Notes under the pieces: model-generated
The model's input: the letters and a program-made list of their open reading frames with translations, nothing else
Databases searched by the model: none
Told to the model about the DNA's origin: nothing
Shown here: piece after piece, positions 12,801 to 25,926 of the stretch
How positions within the stretch are numbered: the first letter of the stretch is position 1
Layout: the number at the start of each line of letters is the position of its first letter
Assembly: GCF_947507565.1 (NCBI RefSeq)
Contig: NC_089181.1
Span: 3,437,994 to 3,501,993, forward strand
From: Oscarella lobularis
Lineage: Eukaryota; Porifera; Homoscleromorpha; Homosclerophorida; Oscarellidae
Length of the DNA: 64,000 nt
Reading direction: 5' to 3'
Position numbers and translations under genes: made by a program

Positions 12801-15800
12801 AGGGCACAATTCAAGTCAGAAGTCGGTTGATTTGAGCGCAAATAAATTGACGGATCGAGAGAAAGTTTTTCGGGTTGTCCGAGATTGGTTGAAAGACTTT
12901 GAGTGAGAACGATCGCGACAATGACCAAGATGGGAGGAAAGAGAATTCGTACGATGATCGTCGACGGATTTCGGATCATCATAAGGAAACGAATCCAAAG
13001 GACCGCTTTGAATTGCTGCCAACTCAAATCCCAATCCGTGGCCACGGCTTTGCTCGCCAACATGACGTCGTCTTCGTTCATTGGAGGGGGTTTTGCAGCC
13101 AATTCTGATTCGTCTACAAGTCCTTCAGATATGTCATTCTCCTCTTCTTTATCGGCGACTTCTTCCTGCTCTTCCAACTGTAAAAATACCTCTTCAAGCG
13201 TCGTCATGGAGACCCCGTAGCTTTGAATGCCTAAATCTGACGAGTGAGAATCGAGAGAAGCAAAGAGTCCTAGAAAAAGAGGAAGGGTTAGCTAAGCATC
13301 TATTGTGTGCTACAGTGTGTACTGACTTGGAAAGGATGAGACGTCTTCTAACGGAAGTGTATAGGAAACTTCTTGGCCATGAGAACGAGTGAGCTTGGCG
13401 TTTTCCACATTTTCTTTGACCACCGTTGTGATAGCATCCAAATCAAAATCTTCTTTCGTCACCATTCTATAGAAAAAAGAGAATTCGTAACTGAACTGAC
13501 TGTTAAGGTTCTCTTACCCCAGATGATAGCCGACTCCGAAACGCGATTTCAAAAACAACGACGAACCGGCACATTGCAATCTTCCTTTGCTCAAAACGGC
13601 TTTACGATCTTTTAAAAAAAAAGAAAATAAAATCACATACATACGTATGTATCGCGTATTGTACCAGCTAGAATGTCAGCCTCATCCATAAAGTGAGTAG
13701 TGAGTAGTATGACTTTTCCTTTACGTTTATTCTGAAGAAGAGACCACAATTGTCGACGCGAATAGGGATCCATTCCACTCGTCGGCTCATCAAGAAAGAG
13801 TATCTGCGCGCAACAACAACAATAATAATAATAAACAAACAAACATGATCCTCTACTGTGTGTTGTGTACCTTTGGATTTCCTATGAGTGCCATTGCAAC
13901 GGACAACTTTCGCTTTTGTCCACCGCTCATTTTCGTCGCCACCGTATTCTTGTGTTTTGTAAGATCGACTTCGGCCAACGCCTTGTCCACTTCCTCGTCA
14001 ATTTGCTCTTTAGGAACACCCTTGATTCCGGCAAAGACGACAAGGTGTTCGCGGCTTGTGAGAAAGTCAAATAAGATGTCATGTTGAGGGCAAATTCCTA
14101 CGACAAAACCCTCGAAGCAATTCCACTTTCTCTCGCTTCTCGTGCACTTACCTGTCGTTTTTCTGATCTGGTCAACATGATTGCTATTTGTAACATCCAA
14201 ATCGTAGACTTTAGCTCCACCACTCGAGCAAGGAGTCAAACCGGTTAGACAGGCAATAAGCGTCGATTTTCCGGCGCCATTATGACCGAGCAATGCCGTT
14301 ATTTGTCCCTCGTAAAGAGTCAGATTGAGCCCATTGACGGCGGTAACACTTTTACCTCTTCTCTTCACGTACCGTTTCACTAGTGAATTAATTCTGTGTA
14401 ATGAAAATATCAGAGACAGTCTGTATTAGGGGGTTAATTTACTTACTTGATGGCCGCTTTTGATTCTAATTCTCGTGAAACTTTCTCAACAGGAACATCC
14501 TCCTCCTCCTCATCATCATCATCATGACGCACTGAAAGTGGAATGTCATTGCCATTTGGCGACATATTATCTCCGGTGGTGGTGGTGGTGGTGGCGGATT
14601 TCCAATAGCTGGGCAATAGGAAAAAGTAGAAGGGTTTTGCTTGGCCAAATTCACCTGGTACAATGTTATCAAAATAGAAAGCGAGAATCCAGTAGAGAAT
14701 GATGTCAATGATGAGCATGAGAAAAGAAGCACCAATGGGAAAAGACGTGTGAGAACTCGAGACAAAATTGCTAAAATCTGCGCCGCCAAAATAAGAATCG
14801 AGAACAACGAGTTCACTGATACCAAAGCCAAAAGCGGTGGGACAGAGAAGGGAGAGAATCCACTTGACCGGCGCTGATATGCTCGTATAAATAGCGAGAA
14901 GAACGAGAATGCTGAAAAGGATAGTGGCTAAGGATCCCAGTCCTCCAGCTGCCGTTGCTTTGTTGAAAAAAGGCGTGAGCATAAAGGAAAAACTGATGAC
15001 AGATAAACCGTAGGCGAGAAACATGATGAAAATGATGAAAAAGTTGGAATTGGGAAAGAGAGCGAAGACGGATACGATGGAAACAATGATGACGGTGCCA
15101 AGCATTATAATTCCATAAGTGATAAACCACGAAATCCAAAAAGCGCCGTCGGATAAACCCATCATTTTCATGCCCACTTTAATCTTCTTCTCCTTCTCCG
15201 TCACTAAATTAACGAGGAGAAAATTGACGAGAGGTGAAAAGGCCATGACGAGATAAATTGATATAAGACTTTGAAGATACTGAACGGACGGATTGTGAAC
15301 GACTTTGGGGAACATACACGATTGCCCATTTATGGTTTTTATCGTCGTCAAATTTGAAGAATTGTGAATAATGGCCAAATCGAGTGCCGTTTGAAGAGCA
15401 GTGAAGCCGGATGTAACGTAGGAGAAGGCGGGACATTGGGTGCGAACTTGATAAATAGAATAATTGGTCAAGGATGTTCCCCTTGAACGACAATCGGTAG
15501 GAAGTGCTTCTAATTTGTTTGTAGTCGTAATCAAGTCGCTCGAAAATCTCAGCGTATATGACGTCATATTGTCGAATTCGATTCCGATTTGAACTAGCTT
15601 GTTTCGATGCATCATTTCTAACACTTGCCCATCGCTTGCATTCTTCAAAGGCGGAGCTTCGAGTCCCGCTTTTCGAAGAGCGTCGTCGACGAAAGGAACG
15701 TAAACGGGCGGACTCACTCCAATCACGTTTGGAGTGAAATTGTGAGCGATCGCTTGACAAGGAAACGGTGAAATCGACTCTAAGGGATCGGTTTTGACCA

Positions 15801-15933
15801 ATGCTCGAACCATTGCAAGAATTGCGATCATGTAGATGGGAAAAAGGAGCTCCTGAATGCTTTGTTTTTTGTTTCGAATCTTTATCCAGTAGTTGCGCTT
15901 GAGAAGATAGACGCATTGCTGCCAGGTGCCCAT
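9826..15933 (-). CDS. ABCA-family full transporter (two membrane domains, two ATPase domains)
   Basis: Full-length ABC subfamily A lipid-type transporter. Start placed at ATG 15931-15933 ([18 protein letters not shown], with [11 protein letters not shown] after it, typical of ABCA N-termini). The first membrane domain has a signal-anchor helix, a ~200-residue extracellular loop and six helices within 14443-15900. NBD1 shows Walker [18 protein letters not shown], signature [10 protein letters not shown] and Walker [13 protein letters not shown] (13640-14380). The second membrane domain spans about 11855-13200. NBD2 has Walker [10 protein letters not shown], signature LSGGTKRK and Walker [14 protein letters not shown] (10600-11330). 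The C-terminal ABCA domain reads [12 protein letters not shown] and [14 protein letters not shown], ending EEEGED. The C-terminal wording recalls ABCA5, but the paralogue is uncertain. An upstream exon before 15933 is possible. Confidence 0.9.
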
Positions 15934-16167
15934 TTCTTCTTTCGCAACCGTTTGACGCAAGCGCACTAGATAATGTCTACAGTATGTACTTTGACCTGAT
16001 GAGCAACACGTGCAACATCAACATCCGTGTTTCCTAACCCCTCTCTAAAATTCGTAGTTTGACGCGACAGCGGTCGTGAGCGGCGCACGTACGCGTGGTG
16101 CAAGAAAAGATAATTACGGGACTTCTTCACGTGTCTGACCAAAAAAACCAATCATCACATAGTGTAA

Positions 16168-17851
16168 CTACAACTCTTTGGCGGTGGAAGCGTAAATAGA
16201 GGGAAAAACTCGCTCTAAGTACTCATTTCGAAATATGCGCTTAGGGTCCATTTGATTGCGAACGCGAAGAAAATCATCCCAGTTGGGATATTTCGGTTTG
16301 AGATGTTTTTCTGTGTCGGTTAGCATCAACTTTCCCCAATGAGGTCGTCCGTCGAGAAGCTGTCTCACTTCCTCAATAAATTTCATGAACATTTCGTCGA
16401 CGGGATTGTAGGTGAGACACGTGAAAAAGGCGGAGTCTCTTCCTTGGGCCGAACTCATCCATATATGATCAGCCTTCACAAAACGAATCTATATGAAATA
16501 ATGATAATCATATAGACGCGACGATGAGATGAGTTTTTACGTTACTTCAATTGCTAAATTGAATGCCATTTTTGTCATGTAGTGTTTGGCTATTTTCATA
16601 AATTCAATCAGTTTATCTTTCGTCTGTTCAATTGGAACGGAATATTCGCTTTCGGGATGTCGGGGCAGATCGAAGGGAATATTAAAAACGTACGGAGGAT
16701 AATTAATTTGATCACGAATCGGCAGGAATCGTCCGCTAGCAACCATAAGGGGACTAAGTACAGTATTGACTCGTGGAAATCTGGACATGAAGAAAGCACT
16801 GATCTCGAGTATCCAAACCTAGACAAACGGGGGTTCAATGATAAATTAAATAATGTGGTGGTGGATACTACTTACACGAATTGTTTCAACCCAGTGTATG
16901 ACTTGATTTCGACAACTCTCTTGCGTTCGATTCATTCGATAGACCTGCACCATTCCCGAGTTGATTTCAAACCACAATTTGACGTGATCGGCGCTTTTGA
17001 TGACGTCAAAAACTCGATCGACGACGTCTTCTGCTTTTTCGAGGGTAACGACTTCGTGAAGATTATAGGCCGATTCACATTGAATGGTTATCTCAGTGAT
17101 AATGCCTAACATTCCAAGACTGACAAGAGAAGCGTTAAAAATTTCACTATTCGAATGACGATTGGCACGATAGACCTTTGATTAATTAATTAAATTAATT
17201 AATTAATTTTTGAGGTTCTTACAATTCCTGTTCCGGAAACGATTTCGAGTTCTACGACGTATGAAGGAATGTTGCCGTAGTTGATTCCCGTCGAATGCGT
17301 TGCCGTTGCTATGGTACCGGCTATGGTTCCACTTGAAATTGATGGTATGACAGATAACCCTAATCCGTGTTTTTCTAACTCTTCGTTTATCTCCGATACG
17401 AGAGTGCCTCCTTTCGCCGTAATTTCTTTCGTTTTCCTATTCACCTTCACTATTCCCGTGTAGCTACTCAACGTCATCATGACGTCACGAGGACTGGCTA
17501 TGTCCGACCACGAGTGACCGGCTCCGACGACTTTTAGCTCTCCTCCTCTCTCGTTTACCTCTTTCACTGTTGAGACGATCTCTTCGAGTGACGACGGACG
17601 TACGAGATGATCGTACGTGAACGTATACCTTCCCTCTAGAGAGAGAAAGAAGAAGTCGCACCTCGCGCGCGCGTGAGACAAAGAGACGCACGCCACCTAC
17701 CCCAATTCTCAGTCGGAATTGCTCGTCTAGGATAGAGCTTTCTTGCAACAAAGATGGCCAATGCGATAGCCAGAATCGCCGTCAAAACGGAGCAGCAGGA
17801 GAAGCCTGACATCGTGTGTAGAGACAAGACTATCCGGGCCCTCATTTCCAC
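16168..17851 (-). CDS. GULO: L-gulonolactone / aldonolactone oxidase-like FAD enzyme
   Basis: FAD-linked aldonolactone oxidase, the family that makes the last step of ascorbate synthesis (L-gulono-1,4-lactone to ascorbate) in the ER of animals. The N-terminus contains a hydrophobic anchor (SVLTAILAIALAIFVA), then the FAD-binding domain: VRPSSLEEIVSTVKEV, VVGAGHSWSDIA (the His is the covalent FAD site in GULO), GGTLVSEINEELEKHGL, ISSGTIAGTIATATHSTG, and after an intron SLGMLGIITEITIQC. The C-terminal ALO domain includes GRPHWGKLML and the ending RNEYLERVF. The last exon is 16168-16488. Start taken at 17849-17851; an in-frame ATG at 17812 (MSGFSCC) is as good. The protein ends AKEL, resembling a weak KDEL-type tail. 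Substrate preference (gulono- or arabinono-lactone) cannot be read from sequence. Confidence 0.85.
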
Positions 17852-17916
17852 AACAATGCAAGGAAAAGAATTCGAATGCTGTCTTTAGAGCATTATATAA
17901 TATCGACGGGCGGGCT

Positions 17917-18446
17917 TTAGTTTATTTCAGAAGACACTGTTTTCATTAGTTGACTACCGTTGATTCCCGCTTTGAGACTGTAATATTTAGCAGCTGCTTT
18001 GTTGTCGACAGTCAACTGAAATCGAGCATATTCAAGAAATATGGCTTCGATTAGCGCAGCTAAATATAGAGCAGTGATCACTCGCGCACAGTCTCTTCTA
18101 TATGGTAGCGCTTACTTGTCTCCGGCGCTGTCTCATCGACTACTTTTAAGTCAAGGCAGACTTCAGCAAAGAGTGCAGCCATATCAAACCAACGCATGCT
18201 AAAAAAGAAGCTATGCATGCAGAGTGATGGAGGAACCGTTACCTGTAGAGCATTTCAAGCACTCTCGAGAAAAGGCCCAGAGACAGAAAAAGTAGCAGTG
18301 CACTCGCCTGTCAATAAAACCCAATAATTATTATTATTTTCTCTCTCTCTCTATGATGTACCTTTTGATTGATTGAAGGTGAAGCCAAATGATCGGCCCA
18401 TCGCGAGAAGACTTCGGCGCATTCTCTCTCGTTTAGAGTCGACTAA

Positions 18447-18485
<39 letters not shown>

Positions 18486-21400
18486 AGGGAATCAAAGTGC
18501 ACCCACACCCACTGGCCCTGAGCTCACTTTAGCTAAGAACGCCGCTTCATTCCATTCTCCATACGTTTGCAAATATCGCGATGCGTCGAGACCTTTGTCG
18601 ATCAACGTCAAAAGCTGAACGCCTTCGCTCAACTTTCCATTTGCAATTAAATTGGTTGCCACCAATTTAATTGTACTCTGCGACACACCAGACGAACGAA
18701 TGGTAGCGACGAGACAAGCCCTTGAAAAGCAAATCGTTCCCTCCTTCTCTATACTACAGTTCTATAATACCGAAGAGCATCTGTGTAGTAATGTTGTTCG
18801 TTTTCCGATGCTGTTTCCAAGAGCAGTTGAACAGCGCGATCGGTCTGAAGAAGAGAGAAAACTTTAGCTAGACTAAGAGGGACGCTACCGATACATCACA
18901 TTAGCTTACCTGTTTGAGATAAATCATCTTTTCGGCGCACTTTTGTGTGTGTTCGTACGTCACTCTCTTCGTATCGTGAAGAGCGAGACGATGAAGTTCC
19001 AAGCGCTAGAGACAACTATGCACGAGTCATAAACTAAAAGCTGAGACCTCTGTACCTGCAAATCTCTTCGAGGCAACAGCAAATCATAACACGTATCCAA
19101 TACAGGAATTCCTTCCTTTTTTATTTGGGCAGCTATCAGCTCGACGTTTTCTTTTTCTTTTGCCGTTGTCGCCTCTTCGTCGATCGTCGATTTGTCTCCG
19201 CCGCCGTCGCCGCTACCGCTTTCGTTACTTCCTCTTTCTGGTCGAAATATGTCACTTGATGGATTCACAAGCTCGGCGTCCAAATAAGACTATCGAGGGA
19301 GATATAAAACATGTAACGTGAGATAAGAATACCTTATAGTTTGGATCGTTTCGTTTGATTTTTTCGTGCAGTAAATAGAAGAGTGCTACTTCCCAAAAAT
19401 AGGCTTCAAATTCGTCACCAAAAAGCCTTGTACAAGAGGCGGTGAAGATAAGTAGAGTAGAGTAGTTCGAGACTTCCTTACTTGGCTATCAGCAAACAAC
19501 GTTCCGCTGTTCCAAAGCGAGGATTCATCAAGAATTCTTTAATAGAACTGTACAGTACCAATAAATGCGCTTATATAACTGGTGACTGGCAGTCAGTACA
19601 ATTTCTAACCTGTCCAATGACTGAATGTGATGATAAGCGGTTCGAGGAATGACGTCCATCGTTTCTTCGTCGCCAAACCTTCGTTGATCGTAAGTCAGAT
19701 CAATTTACGTGGTCGTTAGTTTTCTCACATTTTGGTCAAGTCCAGTTCGTAGTGACTATTCCACGATTGATGTTGCAATAGCGTTTTCAGAAAGAAATTC
19801 GCTTTTGGCAGCAAAATGCGAGGATTGAAATATTCGTCTAAAAAATCATCTCCTTGTGTGTGCAACAACGTAGCGTACTGACCGCCGCCTCCTCCGCCGG
19901 ACGACGATTGTTGTAGAGAAACAATAGGCGTAAGGTCTGACAATTTTTCACGCGAATAATGACTGACAATGAGACAGCCGTTACTGCAAGCCATAACCGG
20001 TTTATCAGAGGCGGCCCATTCGACGTCTTGCACGTTGAATCCTTCTCGACTCGGCTTCACCGAACTCAACGCCTGCCCCTATAAAACAGGAGGAGGAGGA
20101 GGAGGAGTTACATAGCTTAGGTTATGTTAGGTTAGGACGCATTTCTTGCCGAATCGGGATCAATGACGTCGAGATTTCCGTTTGCATACAGCACAAATAT
20201 CATCAGATTTCCTTTTCCGGGAGCAAACTTGATTTTCTTGACCGTACTTCGATACGTGGAAATTGTTCTACAGGCACAATACATATTATCCTCTAAGGTG
20301 AAAGAGAAGAAAAACAACTATGACGAACCTCGCCATTTTTCCTTTGAGCTGCCAAAAACCGAGTTGACCGTCTACGTCTCCCAAAACGAGATTGTCGTTT
20401 TTCCACGCCAAAGCCGTGACCGTCGACAATCCGCCCTTTTACATTATTAATTAATTAAAGAACTGTCGGCCTATATCGGATTTTGCGACTCACTTCAACG
20501 GCAACTTTTGACGCCTCGCGACACGATCCACTGCCATCAGCTACATAGTGACACAAGAAACCAATCGAATCGACCAAGACAAAGTGTTCTTTCGATGGAA
20601 TCTACGTAGAGAGAAATCGCATTTGCATGTGGCAAGTCTCAGGCATGGGAGAAGGGGCACTTTGGCATCCTTGCTACTGCTTGCTGATCCAGCCGCTACT
20701 CTCCTTTGGTGACCATGTGCAGGAGACCACGTCTAGATCAAACGAACCGTTAGCTAAAGCACATTCGCCACCGCTTTAATTACCATTGCTGTCACTCGAC
20801 CTTCCACTCGAATTTCCCTTAGAACATTCAGGCTCGAAACATCCCACAATTCAACGGGTTTATCTTTGATTAAAATCAAAAAATATTGCCTGTGCGCACG
20901 ACAAAGTAAACAAACTCTCGATTATGATCTAAATATTCGTTTACTTTAGGTGTGAAACTTGAATAGATTCAATAGGAGCTTCTTCTTCCTTGCAGTCGCG
21001 AAGGACACTAACTTGACCTAAAGGCGAACAATTATAAGAAAAGATGAGGAGGAGGAGGAGGAGTGAGTAAATTTTCCTGTCGACACGCGAGTCATTTTCA
21101 CTTCGTTTTTTCCCAACGAAGACCCAACAAAGGCATAGGTAAGAAAAGTGCTCAAATCAAGCCATTCTATTCCTCTAATGAAAAAAAAGAATGGATGAGG
21201 AGATATATATCTGAACGTCGTGTCATTGTGTACCTAATAGAGCAAGTGTGAATGGTAAATTCCTTGTATAAGCTACTCGAATGTAAATCGAAAATTTGTA
21301 CAACGCCTGTTGACGTGCCTGATGCAATAAGAATCAAATTTTAATTAAAGAGCTCGCGACCTTGGAGACTATTTTAGTACCGGCTGCAAGATGCGGCTTG

Positions 21401-23241
21401 TAAACATTCCAATTTTTCGTCGTGAGAGGAGGACACATTTTAAGACAGAGAGGAGGTGAGCAACAGCTCTCAAGCAAACCCCCCATGACCATTTTTAAAA
21501 TGACTTGAACTGATTCTCCTAAGTCGACGTCTAGTGTCAATCAATCAATCAATGAACTTACAATGATGTGTACCTTCTGTTCGATCGCAGGGAAGCGAAA
21601 GAGAGCTAAAGAGATCGGAAAGGCCAAATTGTGCTGTTGAGGACGAGCCGCAATTATTGGGAAGAAGAGGAGGAATCCAATTCTGTGACGTCGACGTTGG
21701 TGGAAGCGGCGATTGTAGCATTTGGTCGGCGAAAGAAGACACAGAACCGCCAAAAACGGGGGGAAGAGGAGTGGAAAGGGAAGAAGACGTCGACGATAAA
21801 GACGACGGTTGTGTTGGAGACGAATAAGGACGTTTTGACGAGAGAAGATGCCAGAATAGAAGACGTCCGTCAATGAGAAGAAGTGATAATGTGCGTTCGA
21901 AAATGGGATCGAGACTCATTTGAACGGCGCGATTTTGTTTGCTCAATCGCAACGGATCCGATTGACATCGCAAATCGTAGATGACGTCAAAATTTGTTTG
22001 AGATTGTGTCGATTGTGGTGGCGACGAAGAGAGTTGAGATCGAGAAGCGGGAGGATGACGACGACGAGTTCGAACGCTAATGCATCCGTTTTCGTGGAGA
22101 CAATAGAGAAGATCGCGTTGACGCGCGGCGACAATCTGTTGGAATGACGAACCGTTTCGTTCCATTGTTATCGAGCCGACTGTTTGATGAATTTGAAGAT
22201 CGAGAATGAGGATTTCTCGCGGATAGACGAGAAAGAGATGATGACGACACGAAGGACTGTGCATCATTTGGAGGCAATCCGATAACGAAATTGAATTGAC
22301 GTCCGATGATCTGTAGGAAAGGAAACTTGATCGCAATCCTCCGCTCTATCTAGACGTACATACTTTTTTGGCTCTCCAACCAACTGTTGTCGCACTTTTC
22401 TCAGAGCTGACGTCGCTTTTTTACTTCCGCCCCCGCCACTTACGTAAAATTTCTTAGGAGCTTTTGATGGGGGTTTCATTCCCGAGAAGTCGTCAAGAAA
22501 AAAGAGGCAATCGTGAGACAAAACTAAGAGAGAGAGAGAGAAAAGTAAGAAAACGATGACGAATAATGATTTATTTGTACTCGCTAAGTCTGTATTATTG
22601 AATGGATCGAGCGAGAATCCAAGAAGAGGCTCGGAAAAGGTTTTCTTCCACACTTTCGCTCCTGTATCGGCATTCCAGATAACTAGAGTCGATGTCGGAT
22701 GTAGAACGGCAAGTAAATCTCGAGTTGCACCCTTGGGAAGAAAATGAATGTGAGTCTACAGCATCATTTCTCTTTCTATTCTACCTCGTTTGCGAGCCAT
22801 TTCATATCGACTATGGGTTTGGATGATTCGAAGCATTCTGCTTTGACAGTTGCATCTCTCGCATTCCAAATGACAATTTTTCCCGATGTGTCGGCCGATG
22901 CGAGGCTCAGCGAATAAGGATCGGCGAGGGAATGATGAAAATATTCGCGAGCCCATTCCACTTTTGTTACGACGCATTTGTCGTGTTCGAGCGTTTGGAC
23001 GACCTTTGCGTGCAATTAGGCGTCGAGTCAACTCCCGAAAGCATCGGTCCCGTACCTGTGCGCTCGTCGGTTCGACGACAATGACGACGTTATGGCAAGG
23101 ATAGGCTAAAAGTCCTTGCCACGCCCTAGAAAACACGTTTTTGCTCTGCTTCCACGATTCACATTCGTCTTACCAATGCGACGACTTGTTGCCAACGTGC
23201 AGTGGGCCAGGAAAACAGCGCGAAGGAATGCGAAGAGCCAT
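17917..23241 (-). CDS. WDR11: WDR11 (two-propeller WD-repeat protein)
   Basis: Subunit of the TGN-associated WDR11 complex, linked in vertebrates to golgin-tethered vesicle capture and Hedgehog signalling (family knowledge). Start ATG at 23239-23241: MALRIPSRCFPGPLHVGNK, spliced into WAWQGLLAYPCHNVVIVVEP, which aligns with the WDR11 N-terminus. Later blocks follow the human order: VKVEWAREYFHH, SLASADTSGKIVIWNA, LLGFSLDPFN, LFLVYPREILILDLQIHQT, YCLHENGCISVR, MCPPLTTKN, KKIKFAPGKGN, VQDVEWAASDKPV, then the helical C-terminal part with SQSTIKLVATNLIANGKLSE, GVQLLTLIDKGLDASRYLQT and NERECAEVFSRWADHLASPSI. It ends KYYSLKAGINGS...SSEIN at TAA 17917-17919. Many short introns; some small exons were not individually placed. 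GULO starts 65 bp beyond its stop. Confidence 0.93.
18441..18485. repeat. (AATA)n microsatellite in a WDR11 intron
   Basis: About eleven AATA units between the exon ending LAKVSS and the exon encoding RWADHLASP. Confidence 0.8.
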
Positions 23242-23381
23242 TTTACAGTGCACCCACGCACGTCTTGCGTTCAAAGCGCGCTAGGCGCCCGCGACTCGTC
23301 ATCGTCCAGCAGAGAGATATGCAAAAAATTCAGAGAGATAAATATGGAATATGGATAACAAGAATATTGATTAAAGGCCAA

Positions 23382-24299
23382 TCAAAAGCAATAGCAGCAG
23401 AACCACGACAGAGGTGGACGTGGTGCTCGAACGACGTCATCATCATCACTTTCAACGATTTTCTTTCTACTTTCTTTTCTTTCATCTTTGCCACCGCCAC
23501 CGCTTTCTTGATTTTCAAGAGCAAGAACCAAACCACTGGCCGGTTCTGGTGCTGACTCCTCGTGCTGCTGCTGCTGCTGCTGCAATTCCAGTGACAAGAC
23601 GTCGAAACTACTATTGCCACTTCCAATTGAACCAACGTCTTCGACATTGCGCTCAAATATGTTGCAATCATCGTCGCCCAGAGCATGATACTTGTCCTCA
23701 TTTTTTGTCGTCAAGCTGACGCGATTCTTTGTCGGACGAAATATATCCAAGACGGCTCTCTTGATATTTTGAACGCGACTACCGCCGCCAGTGTCCTTTC
23801 TTCTAAACTGAGGAGAATAGGAGGAAGGAGGGGAACCGTTATCATCACGATAAGCGACGACGGCTTTGTTCGCTCCCTCGTCGTCATATTGCAGAATGAT
23901 TTTAGGGTCGGTGCTGCCGGCGCCCAACGTGTCTTCTTTGTCAAAGTGCACGTGGCGAGAGCTGAGCAATTGAAGAGCTTGCCGATCTGCTTCGAGAGAC
24001 TGCTCCACTTCTTCAATTTCAATTTTGATTCGAGTAGCTAAGAATGAATTATGTAGAGATTCTACACTACACACAAGTAGCTGCTTACTTGTGTGAGCAT
24101 CGTGTAATTGGCCTTCTGCTGACAAGACTTTCCATTCGCCTTCACCAGACATATCTGAACTATCTTCAAAACCGCCCAGTTCTCTCTGCAATTGCCTCAG
24201 CCTTTCTCTCTGCATGTTTAGCCTTTTTTGATCTTCTCGTATCTTTTGCTTGATTTTCTTGATGTCGTCAGCACGCCGAATTTGAACGCTGCTGTTGTT

Positions 24300-24333
<34 letters not shown>

Positions 24334-25892
24334 TCATCATCATCATCATCATCATCGTTGTTGTTGTTTTTATAATGATGGTGATGCTCGTGATGGTGTC
24401 GGTGGAGGTGGCGGTGTTCATAAACTTTGCTGCTTTCTTTTTGTAATTGATTCAAATCTTCATCTATTTCTCTTTCCAACGTCAATCCGTCGCCTATTAA
24501 ATTCATCCATTAACAACTTGCTAGCCCCCCTCCTAACCCTATTTATCGAACTCATGTAAGGAGATGAAAGACGTGGGAACATCTCTTGAGCGCTCTGCTG
24601 CGGCTGTCGTCGCTTCGCCACTACTTCTTCTCTCATTAGAGCTGCTTGGGCTGGATGAGTCAAACGAAAGAATCGACTCTGCCCAAGTTGAACAATGGAT
24701 CCTAATGGGAAAAGAAAGAGTTACTACTAATCAACGAAACGTATGATGAGTGTCTGTCTGCGTGCCTTGATGTAAATTTGTTCTTTCTTCCACTTTCTTG
24801 CTATCGACGAGGCATAAAGCGCCGGGCTCAGGTTCAAGAAAAATTTCGTCTCCCTTCACATGAATAGAACAATGACAGCTACCAATGATAGAGTAGAGTA
24901 AGTCAAAGACGCCAGCACTTAGCCTCTTTTGTTCACTAACGCGAGAATTTGCTCTCCATCAAGTTCAATGTCAAGATGACGACTTTCATCACCGTCGTCA
25001 TTGACACATCCAATCCACGACACACCTATGAAAATTTCATCTACTCCTTCTCTACGTACACAATTAATAGAACAAAAACGACCTTCTTTTAGGTAACACA
25101 TTGTGACGCTGGCACTCAGAGGATCACTGTCAATAGAAATTAAATAGGGTTTTTCCGTATCAACTCGAATTGTTCCACCAGCATTCGAAAGAGACAGACC
25201 TTTTGTCTAGACAACAGTGTAGGCTCTATACCAATGAGAACATCCTTTACAGACAGACGTACCTGCATAATGTGTTGAGCTTGTGACCACTTCTCTTCCC
25301 ATTTATTGGTCAGAGTTGCAACGAGAGCTTCGTTTTGATGAAGTCGAGTTTGCAGATGATGTTCTGAGAAGGGACTCTAAATAAAAAAAGAAAGAAAGCG
25401 TCAAAGAACTATTGATGATGGTCTTGCTACTCACTCTTTCGGCCAATTTGCCTTTGAGTTCAAAGATTTCAGCACGCAGTTCGCGAATCAAACGTGCCAT
25501 GGGATCCTATACGACGGTACATAATGCAATCTTAGCCACCATACATGATGAGTGATTGACAATGACAGTACCTCATTGACAGTGGGCTTATTAACAATAT
25601 TTTTAGCTCGATTAGCATAGCGCAGCGTCGTCAACGTTTCATTGTAGCAAATATCGGCCGGCGATATTGCGGCGAGCATAATTGTTTTTGAATTTCCACC
25701 CAGCGAATCTTTTAAAAGCCACGTCAAAACGGAATCTCTGTAGGGAACGAAAATGGGTTTGGCTTCCGTGTTGGGTTTGTGAAAGGAAAGACTCTGATGA
25801 GCCAAAGCCGAAATGACTAGCCCAAGTGTAGTCAATGACTTATTGATGTTTGATCCTTCACGTAGACGATTTCCCGTCGCTCCAGAAGCCTT

Positions 25893-25926
<34 letters not shown>

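Noticed and set aside
15966-16151. Extra small gene between ABCA and the gulonolactone oxidase-like gene
   Set aside because: No homology, no splice support; better explained as the ABCA promoter / 5' UTR region.
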